DNA from: Luidia sarsii
Lineage: Eukaryota > Echinodermata > Asteroidea > Paxillosida > Luidiidae
Length of the DNA stretch: 64,000 bases
Assembly (NCBI GenBank): GCA_949987565.1
Contig: OX465111.1
Location: forward strand, 2,466,494-2,530,493
Direction of reading: 5' to 3'
The notes beneath the pieces are model-generated. The model saw nothing but the letters and a program-made list of their open reading frames with translations, was not told the origin of the DNA and made no database searches. Made by a program: the position numbers and the translations under genes. Of the stretch, positions 42,292 through 56,574 are shown in pieces; positions within the stretch are counted from its first letter, which is position 1, and each line of letters opens with the position of its first letter.

Positions 42292-45200
42292 CTGCGAGGG
42301 AGAGAGGGAGAGAAGGAGAGAGTTGAGAGGGGTAGACTTCCCAGCTTGAAGTGTGATTGACAACGGCAAGGACAGGGTTAGAGATTGAAGCAGAAGCAGA
42401 GTTTGAAGCAGAGACAGAGGCAGAGGCAGAGACAGAGGCAGAATTTGAAGCAGAGGCAGAGACAGAGACAGAGAAAAAGAAAGAGACAGAAACAAATGCC
42501 GAGGCAGAGGCAGAGACAGAGAGAGACAGAGACAGAAACAGATGCAGAGACAGAGACAGTGGCAGAGAGGCAGAAAGGCAGAAAAAGAAGCAGAGGCAGA
42601 GGCAGAGGCAGAGACAGAGACAGAGACAGAGACAGAGACAGAGACAGAGACAGAGACAGAGACAGAGACAGAGACAGAGACAGAGACAGAGACAGAGACA
42701 GAGGCAGAATTTGAAGCAGAGGCAGAGACAGAGAGAGAGAAAGAGAAAGAGACAGAAACAAATGCCGAGGCAGAGGCAGAGACAGAGAGAGACAGAGACA
42801 GAAACAGATGCAGAGACAGAGACAGTGGCAGAGAGGCAGAAAGGCAGAAAAAGAAGCAGAGGCAGAGGCAGAGGCAGAGACAGAGACAGAGACAGAGACA
42901 GAGACAGAGACAGAGACAGAGACAGAGACAGAGACAGAGACAGAGACAGAGACAGAGACAGAGGCAGAATTTGAAGCAGAGGCAGAGACAGAGACAGAGA
43001 AAGAGACAGAAACAGATGCCGAGGCAGAGGCAGAGACAGAGAGAGACAGAGACAGAAACAGATGCAGAGACAGAGACAGTGGCAGAGAGGCAGAAAGGCA
43101 GAAAAAGAAGCAGAGGCAGAGGCAGAGGCAGAGACAGAGACAGAGACAGAGACAGAGACAGAGACAGAGACAGAGACAGAGACAGAGACAGAGGCAGAAT
43201 TTGAAGCAGAGGCAGAGACAGAGACAGAGAAAAAGAAAGAGACAGAAACAAATGCCGAGGCAGAGGCAGAGACAGAGAGAGACAGAGACAGAAACAGATG
43301 CAGAGACAGAGACAGTGGCAGAGAGGCAGAAAGGCAGAAAAAGAAGCAGAGGCAGAGGCAGAGGCAGAGACAGAGACAGAGACAGAGACAGAGACAGAGA
43401 CAGAGACAGAGACAGAGACAGAGACAGAGACAGAGACACAGACAGAGACAGAGACAGAGACAGAGACAGAGACACAGACAGAGACAGAGACACAGACACA
43501 GACACATACACAGACAGAGAGAGAGCCAGAAAGAGAAGCAAAGGCAGAGGCAGAGACAGAGAGAGAAACAGAGGTATAGGCAAAGGCAGAGGCACAAAGA
43601 GACCCCAAGCCCGACACATGGGCTGACCTATTTTCATGCAGTGGCAGGCACAAGTAAAAGCTAGGAGACGAAGCCCAGCTTTGATAAGAGATCTACTTAC
43701 AATGATGACAAGCCAGTAGTAGTCCACATCAGGAACGTCCAGGATGCTGGAGACCCAGGTGATGCGGTTGGTGAAGAAGAAGAAGCCAGCCACAGAGACA
43801 GCACCAGTGATGCAAAGGACGCCCAGTAGAAGCAGGAAATCTGTGATCTTATTGATGACGGCGACCCTGTGATAGGAGGGAGTGACAGGAATCAAGTCTA
43901 AGCCTTATGGCCCCTCAAGAAAAAACCCGCTAAAGTATGTACAATAACATCTGAACTGTAGACTCCTGTCCAGCACTTTAAAATCACCATTTCCCTAGAG
44001 CAGTTCCCTATTCATTTACTTTTTGTACAGTATATCATTCCAAGTTTTCAAGTTTTCATAGATCTCAAAGTTTGGGGCAGACTAGAAAAAAAGCTGCATG
44101 GTTTGTAATTGTCAACATTGGCAATTGGGGCCATACTCAGTGGCATATCCCTATTCCTGAAGAAGAGCTCCACAGCGAAGATGATTGAAGGCAGTTCAGC
44201 TTGGACACATTATACTCAATCATCTCAAAAGTTAGAGGGCCTGACGTTTCGATCCTAGCAGGACCTTTCTCAAAGATAAAAGATAAAACTTTTGAGATTT
44301 ATGTATTGCAGGTCATTTTAGTCAGTGAGCAGTTTGCAACAGTTTTTTGTATGTATTTGATCATCATGAGCAAAGTGTGATCTCACAGTACAATCCAAGG
44401 CTCCAAACATCTGCAAATGGGCCAGCACACTCAATCTACACAAGGTAGATCAGAATTGAAGGTTTGCCTCGTCAAAGCACAAAGTGAAAAGTTTGCAGTG
44501 ACAACATGTCAACTCTTTTGAGAAGTATAGTTCTGAGAAAAGCCACTAACTCAATGTTTTGGGCAGTGTTTAGTGTGTACTCTGCCATCAATGAGAGACT
44601 GACGAGTACCGGTACACAGAGTAACCACTGCCTGAAATATTGAGTTACTGGCTCTTTTCAAAGAGATGATTTACATAGCGTGACCGCAAGCTTTTCACTT
44701 TGTACACATCTTGTACTGATTTTTTTCGTCCAAAATGAACGGAAACTCAGAACCTCGGCACTTACCTAACGATGTTCCTCATGAGCAAGAAGAAGGCAGT
44801 CTTGGCCGAGCTGCAGAAATTCTTGCCGTAGATGGCAATCTTGCCAAAAAAACAAATTAGGAAAATAATCGTTAATGCCATGGTTTGTAAAAGAACCATG
44901 TGTAAAGAATCTCTTTTTGTGAGAAACAGGGACAAGGACTCCCGATTAAAAGAAACATTTGACGTTTTACATTAATGAAACACTGGCTAGAACACCAACC
45001 AATCCAGCACGCTTTAGGACTCACCATGATGTATGCGTTCTTGTTGAGGAACTTCATGAATTTCTCCAGGCACCAGAAGCAGCACTTGAGGCACTTCAGG
45101 ATGAACTTTACCACCTTGTTATCCTTGCCTGCCAAGGTTACACAAAAATGGGGAGTAAAATCAAAATATTTTTGAGCATGGGGTAAAAAAAATTCAGTAT

Positions 45201-48200
45201 TAAGTGTCACTACGAATGGGTATCCTTGGCTAGAGAGGTAGCCATGGGTAGCCTTGGGTATTATGGTATTATGGTAGCCTTGGGTATTAACTCAATGGTT
45301 CAAACTCATAGATATAACATGTTTGCGTCGAGGAGAATGTAATTCAATAAGGGTCTTTTCATCAGGCAACAGGCATTAGGCAAAGCACTGGGCATTCAGT
45401 GCTTATTACGTCGAGCAGGGCAAACCCTCATTGAATCAATGGTGCAAGTTCCCAGCAACATGGTACAGTGTCTTCAAAGTTGTTCACCTAACTCATCACA
45501 GTCTTGCTTTTGATCTGCTTAAGTGTGGCTGTTGTTTGGAACAAGTGTCTACTTACTTTTATTCAGCTGGACCTCAGCATACTCCAGCAAGACACGGATA
45601 AACTTGATGATGGCAATGATGAGAGCACCGAAGGCAATGGAGCCAAGATGATACCTGAATCATTTCCAATAATCAATGTACAGGTAATCAATGCACAGGT
45701 AATCAATGATGTAAAAATCAATTACTGATAATTGATAATCAGTTATTAAAACAGTTATCAGAGCTTCAATGACTAGTAATAAATGGCCGATCTTGAATAA
45801 TCAACTGCAACCAATAATCTACCCTGAACCCAGAAATCATTATTTCTAATCAAAGTTTTAAAATAGAGTGACCGTGTTCTGTGGAATTAAGCCCTAACTC
45901 TGTACCAAAATCACAGGTTTGTGGCAAGACAGAGATCGACCCCCGGCCTGTCCCAACCCCATCAACCCTTGCTCACCTCAAGGCCCGGTACAGCCCGCCC
46001 CAGAGTGGGAAGGTGGGGATGTCCTGTGGCTTGTGGTAGGCCCAGTAGTAGGAGGCAAAGGCCCCGGCCAGGGCGACCTGCCCCAGGGCCACCACAAACT
46101 CCATCAGCCAGAAGAGGCCAAAGAGGTTGAAGAACTGCAGGTAGGTGATGTAGTCAGGCAGGCCGTAGGAGCAGAAGACACAGGCCAGTCCCATGGCATG
46201 CTTCTCCCCGCCAACTGCGTACGTACTGTCCTGTAGGCATGGTAGGGAGAGAGGTTGTTTAACTGAGTGGACGGTTTGCGGTGACACCATGTAGCTCTTC
46301 TCTTTCAAGGAGTGTGACTCTGAAAAGAGCCGGTAACTCAATGTTTCGGGTAGTATGTACTCTGCCCGTCGTCAGGAGATTACGCAGTTATCAGTTTCAG
46401 AGCCTCACTCCTTGCAAGAGAAGTGCTACATGGTGTCACCGCAAACCTTCCACTAGGTTGTTTAACCATAGGGGGCGCAATACTATGGGCTTTTTCTTCC
46501 TTTCCTTTCTTTGTTTAAAGTCCAGTAGCGCATGAAGTTGTTTTAAAAACTCGAGAGGGCTTTGCCTTTGAGAAAGGTCCTGCTAGGATCGAAACGTCAG
46601 GCCCTCTTATTTTTGAGATTTATGTATTGCAGGTCATTTTAGTCAGTAAGCAGTTTGTAATAGTTTGTTTTCATTTACTTCATTAACTCTAGAGGGCGCT
46701 ATACTGCTGTCCCTTTTCTCATAGACATATAATTATAACCTAAAGATTGCCATTAGAAAGTGCCAGACTGAAAATGCCATGGAGGCTGCCATCTTAAAAA
46801 AAAAATATGGGTGGTAGAATTAAAGGGTGCCATCATGCACCACATACATGCCTGTAACGCTGAGAAGAAATCCTCCGTGTTGATTCCTATGTGCTGGGGG
46901 CCCAAGTTTACTCTTTAGGCATTTTCAGACGGCTTGATAAAATGTCTCGTGCATGAGAATTCTACAAAAGTGAAGTCGTGTGAAAGGTTACCAATGCTTG
47001 AGAGTGACAGACATCCCTGGTGAACACTTGAGAGATTTTGTTGCACGTCTGGAACTCCGCTAGCGGAGGATTTGTCACGGGACCCTTGACAATCGATCAT
47101 GTGAAGGGAGGAACTGTTTATTGCATGACGTCCCATGCTATATGCTAAATTCTCTCTCAAGCCTGCCAAGTTTTTCAGTGTCGTCTGAAAAGGGCTTTTG
47201 TTGGGTACAAGTTAACTTACCGAGGGATCGCACTCATTGGAGCAATTCATCAGCATGCTGTTGGAGTGGGGGTCATACTCCACATACGTCGCTTGATGTG
47301 ATGTAGCTAAGCAGCTGTCAGTTTGTTTGTGGTTAAGGGCCACGGTCAATGCTCAGCTTGAAAGGAAACATGAACTTGCCTCTTGAGCACTGTACTACTC
47401 TTGAGCGCATGGCACAACACAAATAGGTAAATTGAAAAATTGGCAAAGAAAACTTCTAACTGGACCTGGGACTTGAACTTGAGTAAGGTCCTGCTAGGAT
47501 CGAAATGTCAGGCCCTCTAACTTTTGAGAATTTTTCAATTTGTTTAGAAGTTCCCGGTCAGTTTTTCATTTGTTTGTTTGTTGAAAATTGGGGTAAGGAT
47601 ACACAGCAATGGTGGCCCAGATTGTGATGATGAGCACCTGAAGAAGAAAGGGAATGACAGGCCAGAGCAGTGTAGACAGCATGCTACCCACAGCCCTGAG
47701 GGGAAAAACAACACACAAGCCATTGAAAACTACAAACCATCAAAGCAACATAAAAAACGTGGGAAGAATCCAATCATTTCAAAGTCTGCAAATCTAATCT
47801 ACAAAAAAGTTAATCTTAAAATTTAGAGGGCCTGACGTTTGGATCCTAGCAGGACCTTTCTCAAAAGCAGAGTGACAAGGACAAAACAGATCTTGTATCT
47901 TTTTTATCCTTGTCACTCTGCCTTTGAGAAAGGTCCTGCTCGGATCAAAACGTCAGGCCCACTAAAATTTGAGATTTGCAATTTGGTAAATTTAGTCAGT
48001 AAGCAGTTTGCATCATTTGTGTATATTACTTCAAAAAAGTTATATAATCGGCACTATAAACATTCTGCCATTCCTGTCAAAATTAAGATTTGATATACAA
48101 AAATGTTGCAAACTGATTACTGACTAAAATTACCAAAATGCAAATCTCAAAATTTAGTGGGCCTGGCGTTTCGATCCTAGCAGGACCTTTCTCTCACTCT

Positions 48201-51200
48201 GCCTTTGAAAAAGGTCCTGCTTGGTTCGAAACATCAGGCCCACTAAATTTTGAAAGTTAAGATTTGTTTAAGGATTTGTGATTGTATCTTTGAAGGTCTC
48301 GTCTTTCACCTGCTTGACTCCTTGATGAGTTGCACGGCGATGCGGATGCGGGAACACAGGCAGAGCGTAAGCAGGACAATGATAAGGAGCACGACGGCTA
48401 GGGCAATGCCTGCAATGGACCAATGGGAACCAGTGTGATGGACAGGATTTGGGTATGGAAACAATCATGGGGGATTGCTGGGCTGGGTTGTGGGGGTACA
48501 ATGTATTTGTTTGGGGGTCAGGTGTTGGGTGGTGGTTGTGTGTGGGAGGGGGGTTGTTTGGGTACCAAGGGGGTGTTGGTGGTGGTGTCTGGGGCTGTTT
48601 TAAGCCGCGTCCGCACTGGACTTAAAATGGGTAAACTAACCGAGCAAATGGGTAAATTGACCATTTTAAGTCCAGTGCGGACAGCCAGAAAGTTTTCCTC
48701 CCAGGTAACTTACCCGACTCCAGTGGGTAGTTTAACCGACCAACTTCTGCCCGGTTAAATTGACCAGGTCAGTTTAACCGAGCCGAAAAGTCCAATCCGG
48801 ACACGACGTCTCGGTAAACGACTCGGTAAAAAACCACATCCGGCGCCCCGCATTGCCAGAGGCCCTAAATACCACGTGACGTGCCATGGTCCCAATACAA
48901 CAATGTTGTTTACTTTTCGAGCAGGGTTGACGTGTCGTAGTTTTATGGTATTTACATCCGGTGAAAGGTCACCACCATAGCGCCCTCTTGCGTTTATACG
49001 CGCCAGTCGGTTAGTTTTACTGCGTCGTCTCGGTTAGTTTACCCGAGTCGAAAGTCCAAGTGCGGACGCCGGGAAGATTTACCCATTGGAATGTTACCCA
49101 CGGGCTCGGTAAAAAATAAGTCCAGTGCGGACGCGGCTTTAGGGGGTTGGTATGAGGGTGTTAGGTGAGGGTGGGGGGGGTCGTTTGGGTACCAAGGTGG
49201 TGTTGGCGGTGGTGTCTGGGGCTGTTTTGGGGGGTTGATATGAGGGTGTTAGGTGAGGGTGGGGGGTCGTTTGGGTACCAAGGGGGTGTTGGCAGTGGTG
49301 TCTGGGGCTGTTTTGGGGGGTTGATATGAGGGTGTTAGGTGAGGGTGGGGGTCGTTTGGGTACCAAGGGTGTGTTGGCGGTGGTGTCTGGGGCTGTTCTG
49401 GGGAGTTGGTATGAGGGAGTTGGGTGATGGTATGAGGTTGGTCTGTGGGCATTGGAGGATAAGTTGGAGCTGGTCTGGTGTTAAAATGGGGATCTAATGG
49501 GGATCTAAATGGGGATCTGTTCAGATGGAAATTATTTCTGGTTTTACTAAACGGTAGGTAGTGTTTGTGAATCCAATGGTTGTTCAGATGGAAATAATTT
49601 CTGGTTTTACTAAATGGTGGGTAGTCTTTGTGAATCAACTGGTTGTTCAGATGGAAATAATTTCTGGTTTTACTAAATGGTGGGTAGACTTTGTGAATCC
49701 ACTGGTTGTTCAGATGGAAATAATTTCTGGTTTTTCTTAATGGTAGGTAGTCTATGGGGATCCAGTGGTTGTTCAGATGGAAATAATTTCTGGTTTTACT
49801 AAATGGTGGATAGACTGGATCCAATGGTTGTTCAGATGGAAATTATTTCTGGTTTAACTAAATGGTGGGTAGTCTTTGTGAATCCACTGGTTGTTCAGAT
49901 GGAAATAATTTCTGGTTTTACTAAATGGTGGGTAGACTTTGTGAATCCACTGGTTGTTCAGATGGAAATAATTTCTGGTTTTTCTAAATGGTAGGTAGTC
50001 TATGGGGATCCAGTGGTTGTTCAGATGGAAATAATTTCTGGTTTTACTAAATGGTGGGTAGACTGGATCCAATGGTTGTTCAGATGGAAATTATTTCTGG
50101 TTTTACTAAATGGTGGGTAGTCTTTGTGAATCCACTGGTTGTTCAGATGGAAATAATTTCTGGTTTTTCTTAATGGTAGGTAGTCTTTGGGGATCCAGTG
50201 GTTGTTCAGATGGAAATAATGGGACGGGTGACAGTGGAGAAGCTTGTGAAGTCTCCTTCACTCACCAAAAGCCAGCCACGTCTTCTGCAGACGCAAGAAG
50301 CCCGACAGTCCCGAGATGAAGGTGGTGGTCTGGCTGGAGTTGCCAAATGGCAGGTTGAGCAGCGGCATGGTGGAGTCTGCAGTGCCAGCGCCAACCTGCT
50401 CCAGGTAGGCATACTGCTGCCAGCAGCAGTATATACCTGGGTAAAGGGCACAGGGTGAATTTCACACCAAATATCATGAAAGTGTGCCACAATCAATGAG
50501 TTAATACAAAAAACTATTGCATACAGCTCACTGACTAAAATGACCTGCAATAACATCAATCTCAAAAGTTAGAGGGCCTAACGTTTCGATCCTAGCAGGA
50601 CCTTTGGTCCTGCTACATGTAGAATCGAGACGTCAGGCCCTCTAACTTTTGAGACAATCAATGAGTGTTAACTGTTGGGGAGGTTATGGGGTGTTTTTCA
50701 ATCAACTCTCAATGAGCAACAATCGCTACAGTCTTGCAAATTCAAGGCAGGCAGTGTATTCTTTTTTGCATTTTCTTCTACAAAAACTATGTTTGCAATG
50801 AAGCAAAGACTTCAATGGGATTTTCTTGCACTTTCATACGTACCCACACCAAGAATAGCCCAGAGTGCCAAGATGCTGAGCCAAGTCATGACTCCAGCCA
50901 GCCAACGCATGAGGACAATCCACAGCAGAGACAGAAGCATTCCTGCAGACAAGCCACTGAAAAGAAAACACACCATGCAAGAGATCAACTCTGAATCGAG
51001 GATGAAATCTCTGAATGAATACAAGGACCTCATTATCACTGACTTTTACAAAAACTTTCAAGATTTGAAAGTTTGTATGCTTAACACCCATGTTCAAACA
51101 CAAGTCAAACTCAATAAGCATCTCTTGAAATAGGGTTGGTCGTCTTCTTCTAACCAGGGAAGAATTCCCTTGCTTAGCAGGATTTCAGGACGAAGCAGCT

Positions 51201-54200
51201 CTATGACATTGAGCACAGGTAGGTTGGAGTTGAAGGAGGGTTTTATAACATCAGGGATTTTTTTTAACATCATTTCCTGAAAATCACTGAAGGCCAATAA
51301 ATTGTGCGACTGCGAGTGAGAGCTTATGCGACCAAGTGATGCGACTGCGAGTGAGCACCTACGCGACCGAGAGATTCACGGCAGGGGTGCAGGCGCCCTT
51401 CAGTTTTTAGGGTTTTAACAGATAAAAATGACAGTTTGACATTATGAGCAGTTTGACAGATACCTGTTTGACATAAAATTAAAAAAAATAAAAATCTGGA
51501 AATCCTGGGCTGGACAGTCGAGTCACTTACATTAGGATGATGTACCAGGAGGACACAAAGTCACGATAGAGGACACTCAGCAGAGAGCGCAGGTCCAGAA
51601 ACTTCTGCACAGCCCTGAGAAGAAAAGAGGCAACGTTTTAGCCACCTTCTTAGAAATCATGTACGGGTACTGGGATGTTCTCTGGAATGAACCAGAGAGT
51701 CGCCAAATGACTTGCTCACAAAACACAGATTATTATTCACAAACTGGTTCCAAAGTGTCTCCTGGTATGGTAAGGGGTTGTGAGGTAGAAACTCTTTGCT
51801 ACAATGACCATTCTATTATTATGTCCATTCTATTTTTATTATGTCCATCCTATTTTTATTATGTCCATTCTATGATACAATGCTTACTCTGTTTCACAAT
51901 CATTCTGTGATACAATGCCCATTCTATGATACAATGCCCATTCTATGATACAATGCCCATTCTATGACACAATACCCATTTTATGACACAATACTCATTC
52001 TGTGCTACAAATGTCCATTCTATGATACAATGCCCATTCTATGACACAATACCCATTTTATGACACAATGCTCATTCTGTGCTACAAATGTCCATTCTGT
52101 GATACAATGCCCATTCTGTGAGACAATGCCCATTCTATGATACAATGCCCATTCTATGACACAATACCCATTTTATGACACAATGCTCATTCTGTGCTAC
52201 AAATGTCCATTCTGTGATACAATGCCCATTCTGTGAGACAATGCCCATTCTGTGATACAATGCCCATTCTATGATACAATACCCATTCTATGACACAATG
52301 CTCATTCTGTGCTACAATACCTGTGCTACAGGTAGAATGCCCATTCTGTGCTATAGAGCCTATTCCGTGGTACAATTCCCAATCCCTACTGCAGAACACA
52401 ACCCATTTCTCATCATCGCAGCCAAATATTTATCCCCTAAAGTCACAGAAAAAGGGCATTTACTTACTCAAACAAAATGCCACCAATGGTCTCGTTATTC
52501 AATTGTTCACCGCCAACCGTGGCGATATATGAAAATCCTGTCGAGAAGATGTCAGCAAGCGAGGCATTGCTACTGACCAGGAATGCTGGCACACATCTGT
52601 CTGAGACTGTTGGAAATGATAACAATTGAAATGAAAACGAGAAATATATGTCTGTTGTGAAACAGAGCATAGAGCTTTTCCGCTTCTGTTTTTAACAAGT
52701 CATAGAATAGCCCCATTCCTACTCCAAAACGCATGTACATATTTTGTGCACAAAGCCTATGGGACTCGAGTGTGGTATTCAAAAATTCATAAAAAATATA
52801 AACAATGGTCCTTCGGTTCCAAACTTTAGATTTGGAATGTCTAGCACGATAGCTAACTACATACCAAATTTCGAGATGATCGGCCAATGCCTTATATGTG
52901 TTTTAAAATCACACATTTTGATGACGTCATGATTGCGTAACGACATTTTGGCTCCGGAAGGTGTCCCCAATAGATATCAAAGAAAAAATGAAAAAAATCT
53001 CGCTCCGTTGGCCAAATATGCTCATTTCAATGTGAAAATCTGAAAAATTCATGACCTCATAAATATTCATGAGATGACGTCACGGTCAATTAATGGCAAT
53101 TTTTGGATACACCTTTTCCCAACTTAGATACAGTGCAAAGTTGAAACCAAACGAACTTGTACTTTTGCTTTTAATGGATTTTGAAATTTGCCCCTTTAAA
53201 GCAAGGTCACGTGACACGTGATGACGTCATGATGATATCAAGGTGTTTAGGATCAATTTTTTAGCATGGGCTTTATGCATTTGCCACGTTTGAAAAAAAT
53301 CCAAGTCTGTTCAATGACTAAAGTCGTGCTTACAAAACCCCTGTGCATTGTCTATGGGCTTTGGAGGAGAAGAAGAAGAAGACTAAGAAAAAGCTGAACA
53401 ACAGATATAGCTTTTCCGCTTCCCTGGAAGCGGCGGAAAAGCTAATTAGAATTTATTCTAGACACATGAGAAATGCACTGGAGGGGCAAAGGAGGTGGAG
53501 GAGGAAGAGGAGGAGAGGAGAAGAAGGGAGGAGGGGAGGGGAGAAGTGGGAGAAGAGGAGGAAGAGGAGGAAGAGGAGGAAGAGGAGGAAAGGAGGATGA
53601 GGTGCAGGACCGGGTGGAGGAGCAGAGGAGAACAGGAAAGGAGGCAGAGGAGAAAAGGAGGATGGAGCTGGCAGATGAGGAGAGGAGAGGAAAAGAGGAG
53701 AGGGAAGAGGGGAGGAAGAGGAGGTGGAGGAGGGAAGAGCAGGAGAAGGGAGAGGGGAGACAAAGAGATGACATCTTCATAATTTCAAACATTACTTTTT
53801 TTTAAACTGAGATCATTGACAATACATGCAAACAATTTACAAATAATAATGGGAAAACTCTTGTACAAGCAAATATACGTAAAAGTGATTGTGTCCAAAG
53901 CTACACATACATGGTTCACTCTGGATGTAATATGCAGCACACTTTTTGTCTTCAAACATTTTCATCAGTCCAGCTGGACCCTGCAAAAAAAAAGGCAGTA
54001 AAAAAATTAGTGAACCAAAATCATTCAAATCAAAATAAATTCAAACCCATTCAATTACCATCGTAGCCAACAAAAATCCATTCTCATCTAAACCCAGTCA
54101 AACCTTAACCCTCAAAGTACTTCAACTCTCTTTGAAACAATGTCAAACCATTTCTGGACAACGCCATCCATAATGACAAAAAAATTAAAGACGATTTACT

Positions 54201-56542
54201 CGAAATTCAAATTTTCCTACACAGTTCTTCCTTACGTGTAGCTAGCGAGATATCCGTGTCGTCCACACATTTAGCGGATAGCAAGCGTATGACGTCATAA
54301 TTGATGAGGTATCCATTGCACTAATCGTATCCATTGCCTTACAAAACCTCTCTAAAGCCGCGTTTCCGCTGGACTAAAATTTAACCGAGACGATGGTTTA
54401 ATTTGCAATGGTCAAATTTGACCGTCATTCCCACTTGGACTTTTGAGTCGGTCAATTTAACCGAGACGATGGTTAAAGTAACTGAGCTGACAACATAACG
54501 GCACATGAGGGTCAAGTGTCAGCCGGATATACAACGTACAACGTGTACATGTACGTGTGTACATTTAGCGCGTGATACGAAGCAGACGTTGTGCACAGTG
54601 CATGTACGTGTTACGTCATAGGCCCAATGTGGTTTTTTAGTCTCGTTTAATCAAGTGGTGCGTTTCCACAGGATTAATCGGCTCGGTTAAACTTACCTGG
54701 TTACTTTTACTGGGCAGAGGTCAGCCGGTAAAGGTAACCATTCGGCTCGGTTAAAGTAACCGAGAGGAAATTTAACTGGGCCATTTCCACTGGACTTAAA
54801 ATGGGAAAAGTAACCATAGTCTCGGTTACTTTTACCAAAATAAGTCCAGTGGAAACTAGGCTTAATAGGCACTTTGCGTTGAGTAGGGCTAACAGTCAGT
54901 GATCTAGCCCGTGCTTACCGAATACTCCCCGGTCCCTTCGTATTCCGTCTTGGGAATGAAGCCATCCACACAGTAGAACTTGGCCCATTCTGAGTCGGGA
55001 ATTTGATCTTGAACAAACATATCCAGCTTTGCCAAGGTGTAGGGTGCATACGTTATGCTGGGGCACTCCTCAACGCAAATCTACAACCACAAAGAGGGAG
55101 GGGACAATAACAATCATAGAAAACAAATTCAATTCCTTTGTTTTATAGACCATTTACGCCGATCAAAACAACAGTAAAAAATTAAAACAACCCAAATCAG
55201 TGTCATACATGTAGTTAAGAATATGTACTATACATGTACTTCTCCGTTTGTACATACCGGTACATTGTATGAGTTTATGTACGGGACAAGAACGCTGTGA
55301 AAGTACCGATTCAAAGCCACTAAGAATCAGTTCAATTCTTTCTTTTTTTCAAATGGCAAAGGAAACTTGAGCCTGAGAACTGCATCATAGCACTCTTCCC
55401 ATCTAAGCTATCCAGCCCTTAGATGGCTGCCTTCCCAAATAGTCAACTGGTCTTTGCCAGGGTGGGGGCACCAGAATCAGAGGCATTCCAACATCAAACA
55501 AGATCTTAATTAAATTACAATTAAATTTAAAAAAATAATAATAATTCAATGGCTGCCTTCCAAATAGCCAACAATTTGTTGCCAGGGTGGGGGCACCCGT
55601 CAGAAGCATTGAAATATTAAACAAGTATTTCATTAAAATACAATCAAATCAAATTTAAAAAAGATTACACATTAATCCAATTACAAGGCTTGACTTTTAA
55701 CAGCTGCATAAACTATATTAGTCAGTTGGCTGAATGAGACTGAGCAGCAATCTTAGCCTGAACCTGAACATCCAAATCCTTTGGCTATTCAGGCTTCAAA
55801 TTGTGCAGGAGTCTATGAAAGCCTCTAGCTAGTGGCTACAGGCAATCTCCACATCACTCATGCATTACTTTCAGCCACAGCCTAGATGTGTCGGTCAACA
55901 GCAACCCGTCTCACCTTTGTGGATGGACATCCAATCTGAATAGCAGTTTCCACAGTGAAGCACTCCAGCAAATCAAAGTACAACAGATTGGGCTTGTTCC
56001 TGAAAAAAAAAAGGAGAAACCCTGGAAGTTATGAAGGTTGGAGATAATGCTGGTAACGCTGGATTTCTTTGATGACCAACCTATCTATCTAATTTGTTTA
56101 ATTTGCCCTACATAACTAATTCATTCCCTGAAACCGAGAGCATTTTGCAAATGTACGCTGAAAACAAAACGAATACCTCTCTGGCACCACTGGCAAAGAG
56201 TGGGAAGCCACAGCCAGTCAGCCATCAGCTATTGGCTTTGATCATTTGATGAGGGCCTCTTCAAAAAAAATGGCTTGGGCTCAGGCTTCATCCTCGTCTT
56301 CTATCGGCTGAAAATACAGCTTAGAATGTTTGATCTGGTGTGGGAGCTTTCTACTCTTATTCAGCGTGGAACAGAATACTTGTTTCAAAGTAGGAGCCCT
56401 ATTTCATCTAGTGATGTACAAATGTATGTCAGAAATGAACCCGGTGCCTGAGCCAGAACATAAGCCAGAGCCAGAGCCTGAGCCAGAGCCTGAGCCAGAA
56501 CCTGAGCCCGAGTCTGAGCCAGAGCATGAGTATGAGCCAGAA

Positions 56543-56574
<32 letters not shown>

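Noticed and set aside
42073..43895. Very long minus-strand frames (526, 452, 505 codons) of Ser-Val/Leu-Cys/Leu-Ser repeats
   Set aside because: They are read-through of the GACAGA array in an intron. Only 42073-42291 and 43701-43866 match SLC44 exons, and splice sites bound those exactly.
53473..53805. Glu/Arg-rich coiled-coil-like ORF
   Set aside because: Polypurine tract in an intron, open in several frames.
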